From Acetivibrio thermocellus ATCC 27405 (GTDB taxonomy: Bacteria; Bacillota; Clostridia; Acetivibrionales; Acetivibrionaceae): DNA of 64,000 bases. A program made the position numbers and the translations under genes. The notes beneath the pieces are model-generated. The model was not told the DNA's origin, did no database searches, and saw only the letters and a program-made list of their open reading frames with translations. Location: contig NC_009012.1 in the NCBI RefSeq assembly GCF_000015865.1, positions 1,915,081 to 1,979,080 on the forward strand, written 5' to 3'. Below are positions 1-8,606 of this stretch, piece after piece. Positions within the stretch are counted from its first letter, which is position 1. Each line of letters begins with the position of its first letter.

Positions 1-939
1 AAGCTCTTCTATGGCATGTAAATTTTTGTCTGTAACAAGCAAAGTCAGAGGTTTCAGAAGTGTCAGTATTAATATTCCCATAATCACAACGAACAAAATC
101 GCATATCGAAAAAGATCCTGCTGGAAACTTATAGATGTCAAAGTATACAGATACAAGGTGCCGTCGTTAAGAATGCTCTTTATTATCAGATATTGCTTCC
201 CATTTAATTCAATTATATCAACTTGATTTTTTTCAAACTGAGAACTTCCAACGGGATACTTTCCCATAGAGTCCTCGCTTTGTCTTCCAATAGAAAAAAT
301 TAAATTGTTAAATTGATCGGTTAAAATCACATCATCTACATTATATCTGCTTACAGTCTCATATATTTCCTCATCAAGCAATTCAAAAAACAAAAAGCCT
401 ACAGCTTCATTTCCATCCTTCACAGTACATCCTATCAGCAAATCTCCCGTCTGATTATAGGAATAATTCAGACGACTGGGAACCAAAAAAGTTCTCTGGG
501 GATCTGATAACATTTTTGAAACTAAACTTTTATACAGAAAACTTTGCAAAAATATATTGCGATTGTCTTTATACAGATTTGAACAAATTAAGTTTCCTTG
601 TAAATCTACAAGAGTAAATACTCCACGAATTTCCTGAGAATTTGAGAAATCATAGAGCAGGCGATTTACATTTGCAGTCTGTTCCTTTGTTTGTCGTTTA
701 CACAAGTTTATTATACGGTAATCGTTAGCAAGAGCTTTTAACCCTTCTTTGTAACTTACTATTTCCTGTTCCAAAACCTCTGCAATCTTTGCATTGTTCC
801 TCTGACTTTTGCTTGTGGTAAGCCATTTGATATTAATTATCAGAAATAAAATTACCAATATGCAAAGAAACAGTATTATTGAAAAGGTATAACGGTAAAA
901 TGTTCTCTGTACATAGCTTCTATACCGATTAGATGCCAT
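1..939 (-). CDS. Sensor histidine kinase, N-terminal part (runs off the left edge)
   Basis: An uninterrupted minus-strand frame runs from ATG at 939 (upstream AGAGGATGG) to base 1, giving 313 residues with no stop. A short N-terminus is followed by a first membrane helix (about 17-37), a large extracytoplasmic region (about 40-275) and a second helix (about 279-296). After that come KPL and a helical stretch of the kind that starts a HAMP-type linker. This topology is that of YesM-like two-component sensors, which have an extracellular dCache-like sensor and a His_kinase domain. The kinase domain itself would lie left of the window, so the class is inferred. The gene follows the ABC transporter on the same strand, 110 bp after the permease, suggesting it senses that transporter's substrate or binding protein, as HptS does with HptA in staphylococci. 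A chemoreceptor is the main alternative. Confidence 0.7.
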   Translation of the reverse strand, partial: MASNRYRSYVQRTFYRYTFSIILFLCILVILFLIINIKWLTTSKSQRNNAKIAEVLEQEIVSYKEGLKALANDYRIINLCKRQTKEQTANVNRLLYDFSNSQEIRGVFTLVDLQGNLICSNLYKDNRNIFLQSFLYKSLVSKMLSDPQRTFLVPSRLNYSYNQTGDLLIGCTVKDGNEAVGFLFFELLDEEIYETVSRYNVDDVILTDQFNNLIFSIGRQSEDSMGKYPVGSSQFEKNQVDIIELNGKQYLIIKSILNDGTLYLYTLTSISFQQDLFRYAILFVVIMGILILTLLKPLTLLVTDKNLHAIEEL

Positions 940-988
940 ATTCCATCCTCTCTGATTTCATAAATATTACAAAATGTCCCAATAATGC

Positions 989-1033
989 AAATAACAATAT
1001 ATTATAGCTTTCCGCTATAATATATTGTTATTT
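989..1033. terminator. Long perfect stem-loop between permease and sensor kinase genes
   Basis: Two 20-base arms (989-1008 and 1014-1033) are exact inverse complements around a TTTCC loop on the plus strand. The stem is AT-rich with a GC pair next to the loop. No clear U-tract follows on the minus strand, so a classical intrinsic terminator is not proven. It could be a read-through terminator or an mRNA-stabilising hairpin that separates transporter from kinase expression. Confidence 0.5.
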
Positions 1034-1049
1034 GACAATAGCCGTTTAA

Positions 1050-2705
1050 CTATACACTTATATCCTCACTTCCCGATACCTTAAAGAACAACAGCAAGGA
1101 TAAAACACTGGTAATTGTCAATACCGTTGAATAGGCAGCCGCATTTCCAAAGTTACTGCGAATGACTTCCGTATAAATTGCCACAGTCAAAGTCTGAGTT
1201 TTACTTGTATATAGAATAATGGAGGAACTCAGCTCACTAATCAGGGTAATCCAGCTCATAATTGCACCGGATAATACACCGGCCATCATCATCGGTACAG
1301 TTATCTTTACAAATGTCTTTACCTCTGTAGATCCCAGGCTGATTGCAGCTTCTTCAACACTTGGACTTATCTGTCCTATTATAGCCGTACTGGAACGGAT
1401 TGTATAAGGCATACGCCTGATACACAATGAAATAATAACTATGATTGCTGTTCCGCTAAGTAACAGCGGCTTTTTGTTAAACGCATACAAGAATGAAATA
1501 CCCAATACGGAACCGGGTATAATATATGGGAACATTGTCAATGTATCCAGTATGGAGGTTAAGAAAGACCTCTTTCTTACCGTTAAGTAAGATATCAATA
1601 CTCCCAGAATTACAACCAATATTATTGCAGCCAAACCAAATAGATACGTGTTGGTTATTGTACTGATATTTTTCGGCATTATAATATTTTTATAATTTTG
1701 CAAAGTAAATTGACCGGTATATGAAGCACCTCTTGTTTCCAGGAAGGATGTGGTAATTACTGTTAACTGCGGTAAAATTGCAGCCAATACAACTAAATAT
1801 ACAAAGCCGTGGGCAAGAACATTGCGAATCCCGGTCACTTTTTGCGGCTCCATCGGTTTTAACGCTGACATAGAGTAGGTCAGACGATTTCCAATGTACT
1901 TCTGCAAGAAAAACAAAACCAATGTAATTACAATTACAATAACACAAAGGGCTGCTGCATAGTGGGCGTCGGTACTTACCTCACCCATAAACTGGCTATA
2001 CAATAGTACCGGGAATGTCTTGTAACCCTCACCGATAAGCATCGGCGTACCAAAGTCTGAGAAGACACGCATGAAAACCAACAGTGAACTGGCCAGCAAC
2101 GTTGGAGTTATCAACGGCACAATAACTTTCCAAACCCTTTGAACAGTTGAACATCCAAGGCTTTCTGCCGCTTCATTCAAGGAATTATCCAAGTTTTTCA
2201 ATGCGCCTGAAACATACATATAAACCAATGGGAAAGACTGCAATGAGAAAACAAGAACAATACCTGCAAATCCATAAATACCGCCCAGTTTAGCATTGAA
2301 AACAGAATTTAAAATTCTTGTTATTACTCCGTTTCTTCCAAGAAGCTGTACCCATGCATAGGCTCCTATAAACGGAGGTGACAAATAAGATATAACAATA
2401 AGAATGTTTAAATACTTGCTGCCTTTAATCTTTATGCTTCTTAACAAATAAGCCATAATTAGTCCCAAAACAGCTGATACCAAAGTTGAAGCTATGGTAA
2501 CCTTAAAACTGTTAACCAGCGTACTCCAATAAAACTTTTTGGAGAAGAATTTCGTAAAGTAAGAAAAACTTATTGTGCCATCTTCCATCAAAATACTTTT
2601 ATATAGAATAAGACCTATCGGATACACTACAAAAATAAGAAACAAAGCTAGTATTGCCAATGCCAATACCAGCCATATGTTCAATTTCTTTTTTGCGGTA
2701 TTCAT
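1050..2705 (-). CDS. ABC transporter permease, AfuB/FbpB type (two fused permease halves)
   Basis: This is an inner-membrane permease of the Fe3+/2-aminoethylphosphonate/hexose-phosphate import class. At 551 residues it has the usual length for a fused two-half permease with about 12 helices. Each half carries an EAA loop that contacts the ATPase: EAAESLGCS near residue 180 and EAAISLGST near residue 450. Its start overlaps the stop of the ATPase gene by four bases, so the two are translationally coupled. It lies third in an operon binding protein, ATPase, permease. The substrate cannot be read from the permease; iron is the common database label, but hexose phosphate or phosphonate are equally compatible. 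Confidence 0.88.
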   Translation of the reverse strand: MNTAKKKLNIWLVLALAILALFLIFVVYPIGLILYKSILMEDGTISFSYFTKFFSKKFYWSTLVNSFKVTIASTLVSAVLGLIMAYLLRSIKIKGSKYLNILIVISYLSPPFIGAYAWVQLLGRNGVITRILNSVFNAKLGGIYGFAGIVLVFSLQSFPLVYMYVSGALKNLDNSLNEAAESLGCSTVQRVWKVIVPLITPTLLASSLLVFMRVFSDFGTPMLIGEGYKTFPVLLYSQFMGEVSTDAHYAAALCVIVIVITLVLFFLQKYIGNRLTYSMSALKPMEPQKVTGIRNVLAHGFVYLVVLAAILPQLTVITTSFLETRGASYTGQFTLQNYKNIIMPKNISTITNTYLFGLAAIILVVILGVLISYLTVRKRSFLTSILDTLTMFPYIIPGSVLGISFLYAFNKKPLLLSGTAIIVIISLCIRRMPYTIRSSTAIIGQISPSVEEAAISLGSTEVKTFVKITVPMMMAGVLSGAIMSWITLISELSSSIILYTSKTQTLTVAIYTEVIRSNFGNAAAYSTVLTITSVLSLLLFFKVSGSEDISV

Positions 2706-3805
2706 GGGCGGACCTCCCTATCTATAAAGCTTCTGCTGCCATCTTCACTGAACACATTTATTTTTTGCACCTGTACTTTAAGATGAACTTTCTTACCGTT
2801 TGGAATTATTTCTCCAATATCTGAACTTTGTATTACCTCTATCTCCTGCCCCTCTTTGGTTTCAACAAAATAATGGGTTGTAACTCCAAGAAAAACACTG
2901 CTTTTCACTGTAACCGGAATGCCTTCTTCGGTTTCTTTGTTAATAATAAACTCTTCAGGTCGAACCGACACTTTAACAGGGCAATTGGAGCCACAGTCCT
3001 TTTTAATATTATTCATTTGAAACTTATAATCACCAATTCTTATTAAAGCTTTGCCGTTTTCATTGCTCTCAAGCTTTCCATCCATTATGTTGGAAAGTCC
3101 AATAAACGTCGAAACAAATGTGTTCGCCGGACGCTGATAAATATTTTTAGGGGTATCAATCTGCTGAATTACTCCGCCATTCATAACTGCAATTCTGTCA
3201 GATACCGCCAACGCTTCCTCCTGGTCGTGGGTTACATACACTGTTGTAATCCCCACCTGCTGCTGAATCTGTTTTATAGCGTTTCGCATCTCTGTACGCA
3301 GTTTTGCGTCCAAATTGGAAAGAGGCTCATCCATCAAAAGAACCTCAGGATGAATAACAATTGCTCTGGCCAGGGCAATACGCTGTTGTTGTCCACCGGA
3401 CATTTTGTGCGGCATTCGGTCTTTTAAATGATCTATCTTAACAATTTTTAAGATTTCATCTACTCTTTTCTCAATCTCAGCTTTGGGTACTTTCCTGTTT
3501 TTCAATCCAAAGGCTATATTATCCTTAACCGACATATGTGGAAATATCGCATAGTTTTGAAATACCATACCCATATTTCTCTTATTGGTAGGAATATTAT
3601 TTATTACTTTCCCATCAATTTTAATCTGTCCGCCTTCAATGGAATTAAATCCGATTATCATACGAAGCAGCGTGGTCTTTCCGCAACCGGACGGTCCAAG
3701 CAATGTAAAAAATTCTCCCGGTTTTATTTCCAATGATAATCCGTTTATAACTGTCTCTTTTCCAAAACGCTTTACAACATTCTCTATACTGATAGCTACA
3801 CTCAT
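2702..3805 (-). CDS. ABC transporter ATP-binding protein, AfuC/FbpC type
   Basis: This cytoplasmic ATPase energises the permease encoded next to it. Motifs are complete: Walker A GPSGCGKTT (about 38-46), Q-loop VFQNYAIF, signature SGGQQQR (about 138), Walker B LLMDEPLSNLD (about 158) and the switch histidine in YVTHDQEEA (about 194). Residues from about 240 onward form a TOBE-like C-terminal domain, which in this family can bind substrate or regulators. The length (367) is typical of FbpC/PotA/MalK-type ATPases. It shares an ATGA overlap with the permease. A 137-bp gap with dyad symmetry separates it from the binding-protein gene. Confidence 0.92.
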   Translation of the reverse strand: MSVAISIENVVKRFGKETVINGLSLEIKPGEFFTLLGPSGCGKTTLLRMIIGFNSIEGGQIKIDGKVINNIPTNKRNMGMVFQNYAIFPHMSVKDNIAFGLKNRKVPKAEIEKRVDEILKIVKIDHLKDRMPHKMSGGQQQRIALARAIVIHPEVLLMDEPLSNLDAKLRTEMRNAIKQIQQQVGITTVYVTHDQEEALAVSDRIAVMNGGVIQQIDTPKNIYQRPANTFVSTFIGLSNIMDGKLESNENGKALIRIGDYKFQMNNIKKDCGSNCPVKVSVRPEEFIINKETEEGIPVTVKSSVFLGVTTHYFVETKEGQEIEVIQSSDIGEIIPNGKKVHLKVQVQKINVFSEDGSRSFIDREVRP

Positions 3806-3841
3806 TATTTGACCTCTCCTTTATTCAGTAGTAAAATACTA

Positions 3842-3904
3842 AGGGCCACTTTTGCCTGTCACGCCATGAGTTTTTCCCGACGTAACGTCGCCTTAAGCGG
3901 CCCT
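3842..3904. promoter_or_regulatory. Dyad structure between binding-protein and ATPase genes
   Basis: Outer arms AGGGCC (3842-3847) and GGCCCT (3899-3904) enclose a palindrome CGACG-TAA-CGTCG (3878-3890). The location, just after the lipoprotein gene and before the ATPase gene, fits an intercistronic stem-loop that lets the binding protein be made in excess, as in many ABC operons. No T-tract is present. The function is inferred. Confidence 0.35.
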
Positions 3905-3942
3905 GTTCAGTAATCTTAATCTAATGTTTTATTTAACGGGTA

Positions 3943-5049
3943 TTAGTCCATAGATGATTCCAGGTGCTCGCTAAACTTGTTTGTAATTGCCAATTTGTTT
4001 GCAGCAACCCATCCTTCATCATAGTTACTGAATAACTTAATTTCGGACTGAGGGGTCATATAATCTGCCAATTTTGCACCTTTTCTGAGAGGACGAACTG
4101 TCAATTCGGAGCCCACTCTGTTCTGAACCTCTTCAGACAGCATGAAATCTACAAATTTCTTTGCATTTTCCGGATGCTTGCAATTCTTTATAATCTGCAC
4201 AGATTCACCCGGGAAAATGGTTCCTTCTTTAGGGAATACAACCTCAACGTTAGCTCCCTCTTTTACATATTTAGCAGCCGGGTCTTCCCAGGTAAGTCCT
4301 ACAATATATTCACCTTCTGCCACACCTTTATATACCTGACTGGAGCTGTTAGCCATTTTGCCGTCAAGGTTCTTTAAGAATTGATCTACAAACTCCCATG
4401 CTTTATCGGACATTGGGTCATTGTTTTCGCCCATAGCATACAGCATTGCAACTAAAGACTGGAATGCCGAACTGGAGTTGACAGGATCTCCAAAAGCAAT
4501 CTTTCCTTTCAGTTTAGGATTCAATAAATCTTCAAACCCTTCGATTTTTATATCACCTTTTAAGTCAGTATTGACAATAAATACCGCTGGATCTGCAAAT
4601 GCCGGCGAAAAATATCCGGTTGTGTTCTGGAATCCTTCCATCATATTTCCGTCTTCCTTGGATACATATTCCATGAACAAATCCTCAGATGCAGCAAGCA
4701 TGGTACGGTCTGCTGCCCATAAAATATCACCCAATGGGTTGTCTTTTTCTGACTCTACACGCTTAAGCAATTCTCCTGTACCTGCTGTTACCAATTCAAC
4801 TTTGATTCCGGTTTCTTTTTCAAACTCTGAAATCACAGCTTTATTTAATTCTTCACTTCTTGCCGTATATACTACTAATACATTCTCTTCGTTATTATTG
4901 TTGTTATTATTATTGTTGTTGTTTGTTTCTTGATTTTTAGTTGTTGGGTCTTGTTTAGTCGTTTCTGTCTTTGAACCCGAACATGCAGTCACAGAAATTG
5001 CCATTAGGGCTGCTAATATAAGTGCCAACCAACTTTTTTTAATTTTCAT
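3943..5049 (-). CDS. Extracellular solute-binding lipoprotein, AfuA/FbpA type
   Basis: This is a substrate-binding lipoprotein for the ABC transporter encoded downstream. A signal peptide ends in the lipobox VTAC (cysteine about 23), followed by a charged and asparagine-rich linker with an uninterrupted run of 11 Asn (about 45-55) and then a class II periplasmic-binding fold starting LVVYTARSEE. The fold belongs to the ferric/hexose-phosphate/2-aminoethylphosphonate group. I do not see an obvious Tyr-Tyr pair of the kind that binds Fe3+ in FbpA, so iron is not assured. The start is supported by AGGAGG nine bases upstream. The adjacent sensor kinase points to a sensed nutrient such as a phosphorylated sugar, by analogy with HptA. 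Confidence 0.85.
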   Translation of the reverse strand: MKIKKSWLALILAALMAISVTACSGSKTETTKQDPTTKNQETNNNNNNNNNNNEENVLVVYTARSEELNKAVISEFEKETGIKVELVTAGTGELLKRVESEKDNPLGDILWAADRTMLAASEDLFMEYVSKEDGNMMEGFQNTTGYFSPAFADPAVFIVNTDLKGDIKIEGFEDLLNPKLKGKIAFGDPVNSSSAFQSLVAMLYAMGENNDPMSDKAWEFVDQFLKNLDGKMANSSSQVYKGVAEGEYIVGLTWEDPAAKYVKEGANVEVVFPKEGTIFPGESVQIIKNCKHPENAKKFVDFMLSEEVQNRVGSELTVRPLRKGAKLADYMTPQSEIKLFSNYDEGWVAANKLAITNKFSEHLESSMD

Positions 5050-5114
5050 GCACTTCGTCCTCCTAAGACTTATTTTTTGTTGTTTTATTTCCTTATGTTT
5101 TAATATTACTGCTA

Positions 5115-5163
5115 AAAAAGGTACAAATAAATCCTACTATCAAACAAAAAGGTGCAAAATAAA
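5115..5163. promoter_or_regulatory. Direct repeat upstream of the binding-protein operon
   Basis: Two near-identical boxes, AAAAAGGTACAAATAAA (5115-5131) and AAAAAGGTGCAAAATAAA (5146-5163), are 31 bp apart, which is three helical turns. They lie about 65-115 bp upstream of the lipoprotein start, where an activator such as the partner response regulator would bind. The divergent BlaI promoter is a further 120 bp away. This is a prediction from sequence only. Confidence 0.4.
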
Positions 5164-5281
5164 AAAGGGAAATATTGTATGTTGTGATTTTTAAAAAAAA
5201 GCCGTTATCTTATATGTCAGCTCACATCTAACACTACCGGGACAGTTGATATGTTTCCTCTTTCAGTATGAAACAAATCTA

Positions 5282-5334
5282 TTGACAAGACAGGTTTATA
5301 ATGATAAACTTAAGAGGTCGATAGTTATAAACCT
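5282..5334 (+). promoter_or_regulatory. Promoter and BlaI-type operator of the repressor/peptidase operon
   Basis: A TTGACA hexamer (5282-5287) is followed at 17 bp by TAAACT (5305-5310). Overlapping this are inverted decamers AGGTTTATAA (5292-5301) and TTATAAACCT (5325-5334), and a local dyad GTTTA/TAAAC. BlaI/MecI-family repressors bind such dyads over their own promoters, so this is a likely autoregulated operator. The remaining part of the 307-bp intergenic region (5050-5356) holds the divergent transporter promoter region. Confidence 0.55.
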
Positions 5335-5356
5335 AAGTTAAAGAAAGGGGAATGTT

Positions 5357-5719
5357 ATGAAATATTATTTAAACGACAGTGAATATCGGTTTATGTGCAT
5401 TGTATGGGATGTGGAGCCCATAAATTCAATGGAACTCGTAAGGATATGTTATGATAAGCTTGGGTGGAAAAAATCCACAACATTTACTGTAATCCGAAAC
5501 CTGTGCAAAAAAAAGATTCTTTCCAATGAGAATGCAGTAGTTAAGGCACTTGTTTCGCGTAACAGTATTCAAAAGCAGGAAGTCCGTGACTTTCTGGATA
5601 AAAAATTTCAGGGAAGTCTGCCTGCATTTATCTCAGCGTTTTTACAGGATAAAAAGCTGACACGGGAAGAAGCTGAATATCTTCAGAAACTCATAGACGA
5701 TGCTAAGGAGGATGAATAA
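5357..5719 (+). CDS. BlaI/MecI/CopY-family transcriptional repressor
   Basis: This is a winged-helix repressor of 120 residues, the usual family size. The N-terminus (LNDSEYRFMCIVWDVEP) and the WKKSTTFTVIRNLCKKK recognition region (about 35-52) match the BlaI family. The C-terminal half would form the dimer, where the sensor peptidase cleaves in the known systems. AAAGGGG lies nine bases upstream of the ATG. The gene ends one codon before the membrane peptidase gene and is probably co-transcribed and co-regulated with it through the dyad upstream. The target genes beyond its own operon are not visible here. Confidence 0.9.
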   Translation: MKYYLNDSEYRFMCIVWDVEPINSMELVRICYDKLGWKKSTTFTVIRNLCKKKILSNENAVVKALVSRNSIQKQEVRDFLDKKFQGSLPAFISAFLQDKKLTREEAEYLQKLIDDAKEDE

Positions 5720-7984
5720 ATGACCAAGTTATTTGAACTGTTCCTGCAAAACAGCTTTACCGGTATAATTTTTATATTGGTAATATTAATAATAAGGCAG
5801 CTTACCAAAAACTTTTCAAAAAGATACGTTACTGTTCTTTGGATTCTGCTGCTTGCAGAACTGTTGTTTACTCCGCTGGTCACAGGTCCGTTTCATACAA
5901 TACGAAATGTCGCAATCCTTAATTTTAATGATGGCGTCTATGACAGCTCCGAAAGTTTAGGGCAAAATCAAATAAACTACAATAACTCTGATACATATAA
6001 ACAAATAGAAGGAGTTAATTCAACCGGTAACAGTAATTTAAGCCTTGCACGCAAGATACAGGAAAACAGGATTGATAAAGACAATTTGACTGAAAATAAT
6101 ATCACATCTTCAAATAATGACAGTTCCATTCCCACAGAAAAGCACAGATTGGCAGAATATTTATCCTTTGTATGGCTTTCGGGAATCATAGTATTCACTG
6201 TTTATTTCCTTATACAATATATAAAATTGAGGCACATGCTAAAAGGGGCTATTAAAGTGGATAATAACATATGGGAAACTTCAGCCTGTGACATTCCATT
6301 TGTTATGCCCGGTATTCCTTCTAAAATCTACATTCCGGTCGGGCTTGAAGGACGCCAGCGTGAGGATATTCTTACACATGAAAGGGAGCATATCAGGCAT
6401 TTTGATCCGTGGATAAAATGCCTGGCAACCATTGCTTTGACTGTACACTGGTTCAATCCTTTTGTCTGGATTGCATTCTCCCTGATGGGAAAAGATATAG
6501 AAATGTATTGTGATGAACGTGTTTTAAGAGGAAAAGGACTAAATGAAAAAAAGCAATACTCACAAACCATACTGGATTTTTCAAAGAAAGCCAATGGGTT
6601 ACCATTAGCAATAGGTTTTGCAAAAAATAATACTGAAAACAGAATTAAGCATATACTCTGTTCCAAAAAGCCACACCGTATCATGAATATTGTATTGGTT
6701 GCCGTAATACTGGCCTGCGGAGTATTGTTTCTTACAGCGGGAAAAAAGTATGCTGAAAATACATACAACGAAAACAAGCTGAATGGAACTCAAAGAGAAA
6801 ATAATATCAGTGATACAGAAAAAACCCCGGCATCTGGGAAAGAATCAGCATCAGACAATAACGCAGCCGATGATTCGAAGGCTGAAAATGAAGCCGTAAC
6901 CGAAAATCAGAATAGTTATACGGAAGAAGAGGAATTCTGGGATGAAAAATTAATCGTCGGAACTACTTTTGAACCGGATCCGAATTTAAAGAAACGTATA
7001 CTGGATGCACCGGATTATGCCAGTGACTGGGGCAGTTTTCATCCTGTATTTGAGGGCAATATGACCGAAAATATCAATTTAATCGGAAAAACGCAGCACT
7101 TTTTGTTGTACGGTACCTCAAATACGGAAAGTATGATCGTAAAAACCCCGGACAACCGATATATCTCAGCAAAAGTACCATATACCTCCCACTACATGTT
7201 CCAGCCCCTTGTAAATGAGATGGATTATGATAGGGACGGCGAAAACGAACTTGCAATTATCATCTATGTTAAACATGGCACAGGCTGTTCAATAAAGACA
7301 TTATTTATGGTCGATAAAGCAAACGACGGAAAATGGTATATGTACCAATTGCTTGAGAATGAATATCTGCCTCAGCTTGAAGCCAAATTTGATACAGTGT
7401 ATACAGAAGACAGCATTAAACTATTACTTGACGGCAAACATGTCGGTCTGACGAAACCTATGGATAATGAATTCAGAAACAGCAGTGTCAACTATAAATT
7501 TCATGCCGGTATGCAGATTCAAATCCATTTCGTTGAAGACCGGATTGAACTGAATGCAGATCTCCTTGGATATTCTGATACCTTTTTTTCGGGAGAATTT
7601 ACAGGGCACAGAATAAATGCAGATATTGCCTATCTTGGTGAGGGAAAATGGGAACTGAAAAATTTCCGATACAGAGATATCAATATGGACTTAGTGATTG
7701 AGGATGCGCTGACCATGTACTTTACCGGCCGAACCGAGGAATTGAACCAATATTACATGGCAGATGGATTTCACCTGAAAGAGATCAGGAAAAAGAGCAA
7801 TGATGCATCTGTTCTCAATATATCATATCCGGTTGATAACATGGACAGCGGCAAAGTCGAAGCTCATGCAACAGTTCGCCTGGACAGCAGCAGCTCTTTA
7901 ATCAATGTAACAGTTTCCATGAAGCTGACAGACTCATTAAACGGTACATGGAAAATTGTCGGAATTGATGTTTCGGGGCTGTAG
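5720..7984 (+). CDS. M56-family (BlaR1-like) membrane metallopeptidase sensor with non-beta-lactam output domain
   Basis: This is a zinc metalloprotease sensor of 754 residues that should inactivate the repressor encoded just upstream. Helices near 12-28, 36-54, 148-167 and about 318-338 frame the cytoplasmic catalytic loop with HEREH (H220, E221, H224). Genuine BlaR1 ends in a penicillin-binding serine transpeptidase-like domain. Here a Glu/Asp/Asn-rich linker (about 345-395) leads to about 360 residues without an SxxK motif that I can recognise. That region contains a DRDGENEL calcium-loop-like segment near 500. The signal sensed is therefore unlikely to be a beta-lactam by the usual route. 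A 62-residue Asn/Ser-rich loop between helices 2 and 3 is unusually long. Confidence 0.85.
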   Translation: MTKLFELFLQNSFTGIIFILVILIIRQLTKNFSKRYVTVLWILLLAELLFTPLVTGPFHTIRNVAILNFNDGVYDSSESLGQNQINYNNSDTYKQIEGVNSTGNSNLSLARKIQENRIDKDNLTENNITSSNNDSSIPTEKHRLAEYLSFVWLSGIIVFTVYFLIQYIKLRHMLKGAIKVDNNIWETSACDIPFVMPGIPSKIYIPVGLEGRQREDILTHEREHIRHFDPWIKCLATIALTVHWFNPFVWIAFSLMGKDIEMYCDERVLRGKGLNEKKQYSQTILDFSKKANGLPLAIGFAKNNTENRIKHILCSKKPHRIMNIVLVAVILACGVLFLTAGKKYAENTYNENKLNGTQRENNISDTEKTPASGKESASDNNAADDSKAENEAVTENQNSYTEEEEFWDEKLIVGTTFEPDPNLKKRILDAPDYASDWGSFHPVFEGNMTENINLIGKTQHFLLYGTSNTESMIVKTPDNRYISAKVPYTSHYMFQPLVNEMDYDRDGENELAIIIYVKHGTGCSIKTLFMVDKANDGKWYMYQLLENEYLPQLEAKFDTVYTEDSIKLLLDGKHVGLTKPMDNEFRNSSVNYKFHAGMQIQIHFVEDRIELNADLLGYSDTFFSGEFTGHRINADIAYLGEGKWELKNFRYRDINMDLVIEDALTMYFTGRTEELNQYYMADGFHLKEIRKKSNDASVLNISYPVDNMDSGKVEAHATVRLDSSSSLINVTVSMKLTDSLNGTWKIVGIDVSGL

Positions 7985-8051
7985 TACCGCATAAATCTCT
8001 CATTAGGTACGCATCTCAATTCTTTCATATGGTATGAAACATCTTTTTCAG

Positions 8052-8318
8052 CTAACTTTTGATATTACAGCTCATAATTTTTATACTGACCATAAGAACG
8101 GCGAAGGACAGCACGGACGTTACAGGTACTTGCCAGCGAAGGGTTTTCTTCGGAATGATTATCAGCACTGCCGATATGAACAATGAAAGTGCCGACAGCA
8201 GTATAATTGTAAGCAGGCTGTTCCTTTGCCGTTCGAAATCTTTTATAAATTGTGAATCCAGCGTCTTATTAGCTTCCTTATCGACAGAGCTTAAAACTAT
8301 TCCTGGGGTTAAGGCTGT
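8052..8318 (-). pseudogene. Small two-helix membrane protein, broken reading frame
   Basis: A minus-strand frame of 88 codons without a usable start encodes an amphipathic segment (KTLDSQFIKDFERQRN) followed by two hydrophobic helices and a stop. An ATG at 8322 with an AGGAAG site upstream lies in another frame; loss of one C in the CCCC run after it would join the two. The encoded protein is not recognised. It lies between the peptidase and a response-regulator remnant and is probably the end of a decayed sensor or a small membrane protein. Confidence 0.4.
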
Positions 8319-8363
8319 TCATGCTTTTACTTCCTATAACTTCCAGTATTTACAGTCGGAAAA

Positions 8364-8583
8364 TCAGGGGTTCATCTCTGAACAACTCATGGAATCAACA
8401 AAAAGTTCCAGCAGCTCATACTCCTTCGCAGTTAAATCCAGCATTTTGCTTTCTAAAAAACTGTCTTCGTTTCTTTGTTCAATTCCTGTTTCCCGCATTT
8501 AATCCTGTTAACATTGCCGTCGAAACCGTCACACCTTAAAATCGCATCCATTCTGGCTTTAAGTACCGGATTTCCATGGAGAC
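8364..8583 (-). pseudogene. Remnant of an OmpR/PhoB-family response regulator
   Basis: Two overlapping minus-strand frames read as one piece of a response regulator. First comes the linker and start of the winged helix (VLKARMDAILRCDG, then CGKQELNKETKTVF). Then, in the next frame, comes MLDLTAKEYELLELF, the hallmark alpha-loop of the OmpR DNA-binding domain. Adding one T to a T6 run joins the frames. The receiver domain is absent and the C-terminal half ends early, so this is a fragment even after repair. The ParB-fold gene begins just upstream and appears to have replaced the 5' part. Confidence 0.55.
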
Positions 8584-8606
8584 ATTCCCTTTCAATGCGT
8601 TGTGAC

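Noticed and set aside
8059-8502. 147-codon plus-strand frame in the gap after the M56 gene
   Set aside because: The opposite strand contains response-regulator and membrane-protein remnants with real motifs; this frame is Ser-rich shadow sequence.
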